A program made the translations under genes and the position numbers. Source: Bagarius yarrelli (Eukaryota > Chordata > Actinopteri > Siluriformes > Sisoridae). Taken from it: 64,000 nucleotides of DNA. Under the pieces are notes generated by a model, which was given only the letters and a program-made list of their open reading frames with translations, was not told the DNA's origin and did not search any database. Shown one piece after another: positions 60,151 through 64,000 of this stretch; position 1 is the stretch's first letter; each line of letters starts with the position of its first letter. The DNA is taken from assembly GCA_005784505.1 (NCBI GenBank), contig VCAZ01000046.1, positions 62,001 through 126,000 of the forward strand, read 5' to 3'.

Positions 60151-60174
60151 TTCTTCTTCTTCTTCTTCCTCCTC
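60151..60174. repeat. (TTC)n microsatellite
   Basis: Six TTC and two CTC triplets. Confidence 0.9.
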
Positions 60175-60986
60175 AGAAACAATGGAGTAGTAAAACATGC
60201 CATTTATACAGATGAATGTTTCCTGGTGGAGAAGTTCTTATTGATCTTATTGCAGGATTGCTGAGCTAAGAACAGTTGGACTGCTGTTAAGCCCTGAATA
60301 GGAGTTTATCCCATTTTGCTTGATTTGCTTGAGTAGGGTGGTGTGGGAATTCACTAACAGTGTTTTTCTTTTCCTATCCCGTCTCCTTTTTTCTGCAGAT
60401 GGAATAGGGGGAATGTTGGTGCAACATTATTGGTATCTTTTTGCATGGGCGTCTGTCCCGTTCGGAAAGCCCGCTGTGTTCTTTATTCCCGACTCTGTCA
60501 GGGTTTTCCTGCTCATACTGCGTCTTTTACTAACTGTTTTCTTTTTAATTAAGCAGCATGCGGCTATGTAAAGTTGTTAGGAACATTAATGTTGGTGTGA
60601 GCCAAACCAGCAGATCCCTGCTGGCCGGGCGAAAGTCATTTGTTCTGATACTGGACGACGCCTCTTGAGTGTCTAGTGTTCTGCCGTCGCCTGCCGACAC
60701 CCCCTCTTTCAATCTGCCACTGTTCTGGCATTTTCTCTCTCTCTCTCTATACGTCATTGGTGCTTGTTGCTGTGGAAAAGCCTAAGCCTCTGTGCAACAC
60801 TTGGTTGTGCTCAGCTTCCTGTACTGTATGTAAGTGGCAGACTGTCCCTCCATTTAGTCTTCTGACAAAATGTGGACACAAAGAACTGTAGGGTCCATCA
60901 GTACAGAGTAACTTGGAGGCGGTGTACTTTTCACAGCCAAGGGTGGCACCTAGTGGAAATTAGGGTCTATTTCGGTAGTATTTATT

Positions 60987-61136
60987 TAGGATTCTCAATA
61001 TTTATCTCATTTATACAACTGATCATTTGGGGGTTAAGCGTCTTTCTCAGAGGCCCAACAGGCAACTGGTGGCGCTGGGAATCAAACCCAGACGTTCTCA
61101 TTAGCAGTCCAACACCTTAACCACTGCACCACCACA
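60987..61136 (-). mobile_element. tRNA-derived SINE
   Basis: Minus-strand body ggttaagcgtctttctcaga and an intact head with box B complement gggaatcaaaccc, ending aaccactgcaccaccaca. Confidence 0.8.
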
Positions 61137-61383
61137 CCTTATAAACGTCATTGACCCAAATGATGTTAAGGCCTTTGTAATTGAAACTGTGATTAGATTC
61201 TGTTGATTAGATGTTGATCTTTCTTCTGAAACATGAAGTTAACTGAAGCTACAGGGTGAGTGAAAAGGAACTAGCATAACATTGGTAATAAAGTTCATTT
61301 TCTGATCGAAATTTGATAACGTGCTCAAACAGCTTAGGTGGAATATTTGTTGAAAAAAATCGGGCTGCTGATACAACAGCAAT

Positions 61384-61445
61384 ATATATGTGTGTGTGTG
61401 TATGTGTATATATATATATTATATATATATAGATATATATATTAG
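61384..61445. repeat. (GT)n/(AT)n microsatellite
   Basis: Short GT run followed by long AT runs. Confidence 0.9.
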
Positions 61446-61867
61446 CGATTTCATGTATATCAAACAATACGCATTCTTGTTCCTTTTAATAAGCGGGTTT
61501 TACAGTGTTGTTCGCTGGAGATTTTTAATCCAGTCTGGCAACCATGTGGTGAGTAATTGAATGAACATGTTAGCCTAGCAAATTAATCAGGATGTTCTAA
61601 TTCACAAGAGCGACGCAACGTGACGGCTAGCATAAAAAACTTACAGCTTAAAATTTATGTCCGCAACCTTCTTTACCCAGATCTTTCCAAGTAGAAGTTC
61701 ATGTCTTGTCCACTGGCAACCCGAAAGTAATTTAACGAAGTATTTATCTCTACTCGTATTCCCCAACTGTCTTTAAACCTTTACCCAGTCATCATAGGAG
61801 ACTGTTTCCACGATAAGAGAGGTTCTTTCTGGCCCTGGAGGTGATGAGGCTATTTACTGAAAGTTCC

Positions 61868-62166
61868 GCAGTAGACCTTCTGTAAATACGGAAATCATCA
61901 GAACGGTGTATTTTCTTCCCACTGTATCATCCACCTAAGCTCTAAAGGTTTATCGGTTTACTATGAGGTGTTTTTTACCCAGGATGTTTATTTGACCAAG
62001 AAGTTCAGCGTTAACCCCAAGTGATTATTTCCTTGCCGTAGGAACATAAAACTTTCCCCTTGATCCTGATCGAAAGCTCCTACAACCCTCTTCGGAATGC
62101 TTTCGGAACTAGAGTGTTGGGAAGTGGTGACACTTTGAATAAACAGGGCAAACACAGCAGAAGCTG
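61868..62166. repeat. direct repeat, upstream copy
   Basis: Matches 63,414-63,724 throughout. Against that copy it lacks one base at about 12 separate places and gains none, with about seven substitutions. No coding potential was recognised. Confidence 0.95.
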
Positions 62167-62287
62167 TTCCACCCACCTATTTTTATGCAAACCTAAAAGA
62201 ATGGCAGAATGCTCAAAAATTCTGCACATTTGATAAAGAAAATAAACTTGCCGAAAAAAATAGCATAAGCTACGATAGATCCTATCG

Positions 62288-62400
62288 TAGGGCCCTGAGG
62301 AGGATGGAAGGCCCTTAACCCCTAATTGCTCAGTTGTATAAAGAGATAAATGTAAGTCGCTCTGGATAAGAGCGTCTGAGAAATGCTGTAAATGTAAGTA
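62288..62400 (+). mobile_element. SINE 3' half, 5' truncated
   Basis: Body ggcccttaacccctaattgc and a very well-preserved tail, gagcgtctgagaaatgctgt. Confidence 0.75.
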
Positions 62401-62799
62401 GTGATTTTGTTTTGGTTTTTTTTTTACTCGTTGGATGGAAACGGTGCTTTATTTGCTAATTTTAATGCGATATTATAGTTTGATTTACATAATTTGCATA
62501 GAAACATAGCTACTGATATCTGTAGTTTTTTGCTGTGTGTCTCTGTACCTCAGTCATATGGGGCCGGTGGAGAGCCGCTGCTTCGAAATGCTCAGTCTCA
62601 GCGCAAAGCCAGCGGTGAGCCGGTTTTAACAAGGCTTTTCATTTGTAAATGCTTCAGACATGGAAGCAAATCACAATAGGCACTCAGTCACAAAAAGCAG
62701 CAGCCTGTTCCTCCTGAGAGCAGGGAAAATAAGCCCTCCAAAACAAAGAAGGGCAGAAGCGAGTAAGGCATAAATGAGTCTCAAATGGAAATTAGGCTC

Positions 62800-63270
62800 C
62801 ACCTGTATGTTTATCCATTCTCTGATTAACAAGCACACACACATCTCCTCTCATGCGAAAGCGTTTCATGTTTTGCCCCTTCATTAGAAGAGTGCATCTG
62901 TAGCTCTTGTGTAATGGAGCCATGATCTTACCCATGACGGGCAGCTGATATCTCGTAGGGCTTGTTAATAGCTACTGCCTCCTGATGTCGGGTCAGTGAC
63001 TCCACTCTTTGTCCTCTGGTAAGAAGGCTGTGCAATCTAGTGATGGAGACAGATGAAAAAGCCCCTTGCACAAATTGGGATATTTATGCAAAGCTGAGAG
63101 GAAAGGTCAAATCCCATTCAGTCCCCTTTGCCTCATTAAGGCGAAATTGTTTTTGGAAATTACTCCATCAAGGGGAATGCAATAGAACACAGCTGCAGTC
63201 TGATGCTGAATAAATCAGGCTGGATCGTGTTAGCATCAGGTTTTTACTGCCTTGTATCAGGCGTATTAGT
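62800..63270. promoter_or_regulatory. repeat-free block, conserved-element-like
   Basis: About 470 bases of repeat-free sequence between the two copies of the duplication (for example ttgggatatttatgcaaagc, ctcattaaggcgaaattg, tgctgaataaatcaggctgg). Typical of intronic enhancers near developmental genes. Conservation is untested. Confidence 0.35.
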
Positions 63271-63413
63271 GAGTCTGGCCCGCTTGGATCACGCAGAAGT
63301 TTAGCAAAGGTTTAGCTGTAGCATTTGCTACTTCGTTTGATCCATGCTTTCTAATCTGAATTTATCTCTGAGAGGTCTGTACTATATCAGAGGAAGTATA
63401 TATTATAGAGGAT

Positions 63414-63724
63414 GCAGTGAGACCTTCTGTAAATACGGAACTCATCAGATACGGTTGTATTTTCTTCCCACTGTATCATCCACCTAAGCTCTAAAGGTTT
63501 ATCGGTTTACTATGAGGTGTTTTTTTCCCCAGGATGTTCATTTGACCAAAGAAGTTCAGCGTTAACACCCAAGTGATTATTTCTCTTGCCGTAGGCAACC
63601 TAAAACATTCCCCTTGTATCCTGATCGAAAGCTCCTCCAAACCCTCTTCGGAATGATTTCGGAACTAGAGTGTTGGGGAAGTGGTGACACTTTGAATAAA
63701 CAGGGCAAACACCAGCAGAAGCTG
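63414..63724. repeat. direct repeat, downstream copy
   Basis: The fuller copy of the pair. Sequence similar to its right end continues without a partner upstream, so the repeat stops at 63,724. Confidence 0.95.
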
Positions 63725-64000
63725 AGTCCCTGGATTTTAAAGGAGAAGAAATGACCCATGGCATTTGTAATCTAGGCAACCCAGGATACCACACAGTTCC
63801 CTATTGGAATATGATGGATTTAAACCCTCCATCTCGATGTAGTTATTTTTAGCTCGTACCTTCTCTGCAGAACAGTAGGTCCAGAAGGTTTAATCAAACA
63901 TATATGAACTCCAACAACCTACACAAAGTTTAACAGAACATCCAGGGACTGGTGACAACTCGGTGTGTGTAGGATAGGGAATAAGGGGGTTAGACTATTA

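Larger units (their letters stand above)
59461..64000 (+). other. ldlrad3 intron 2, partial
   Basis: Begins with the donor gtaagt. No second LDLa exon was found before the window ends. Holds a (TTC)n run, SINEs, a GT/AT microsatellite and a direct duplication, listed separately. I see nothing nameable at 59,480-60,145, 60,180-60,980, 61,450-61,860, 62,405-62,795 and 63,730-64,000. Confidence 0.6.

Noticed and set aside
59470..64000. Second LDLa exon of ldlrad3
   Set aside because: No cysteine-spaced C-D-G-x-x-D-C..SDE pattern was found in any frame; the exon is presumably beyond the window.

Overview
The window reads as teleost nuclear DNA, most likely from an otophysan fish; a catfish is my best guess. 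The reasons are the repeat content: many tRNA-derived SINEs with the common fish 3' tail, Tc1-type transposons, hAT-like and other MITEs, L2/Rex-like and RTE-like LINE scraps, and abundant CA, CT and GATA microsatellites. There are no operons, CRISPR arrays or prokaryotic genes. Most open frames are chance frames in repeats. Species was not determined.

The one host gene I can recognise is ldlrad3 (low-density lipoprotein receptor class A domain containing 3), on the + strand. A CpG-rich promoter lies at about 20,215-20,690. It holds a candidate first coding exon at 20,485-20,536, with a start codon, a short signal-peptide-like stretch and a GTAAGT donor. A long first intron of about 38.8 kb follows. 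Exon 2, at about 59,322-59,460, encodes the first LDLa repeat and ends at another GTAAGT donor. Intron 2 begins at 59,461 and runs off the window. Exon 2 is damaged: it lacks one base at three places, which together add up to one codon.

Layout. 1-20,210 is intergenic flank with SINEs, MITE-like elements, a decayed 30-36 bp tandem repeat (3.2-3.9 kb), a nearly full-length dead Tc1 element (9.29-10.92 kb), other Tc1 and LINE scraps, and GATA/GACA arrays just upstream of the promoter. 20.5-59.3 kb is intron 1. It holds a 3.9 kb array of a 70-bp unit (27.55-31.45 kb), a 21-bp minisatellite with a SINE inserted in it (39.8-40.5 kb), an RTE-type reverse transcriptase remnant (41.5-42.2 kb), a second LINE remnant (43.9-44.55 kb), a hAT-type element with a recognisable target-site duplication (45.83-46.27 kb), further MITEs, and a 720-bp CT tract ending about 230 bp before exon 2. 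59.5-64 kb is intron 2, with SINEs and a 300-bp direct duplication.

Several repeat-poor stretches look like conserved regulatory DNA, but conservation cannot be tested here. Three places show an excess of one-base gaps: exon 2, the upstream copy of the 300-bp duplication, and the middle of the 70-bp array. Consensus sequencing error is therefore a serious alternative to real mutation. I found no previously undescribed biological system. The most useful results are the ldlrad3 placement, its broken exon, and the structure of the arrays.
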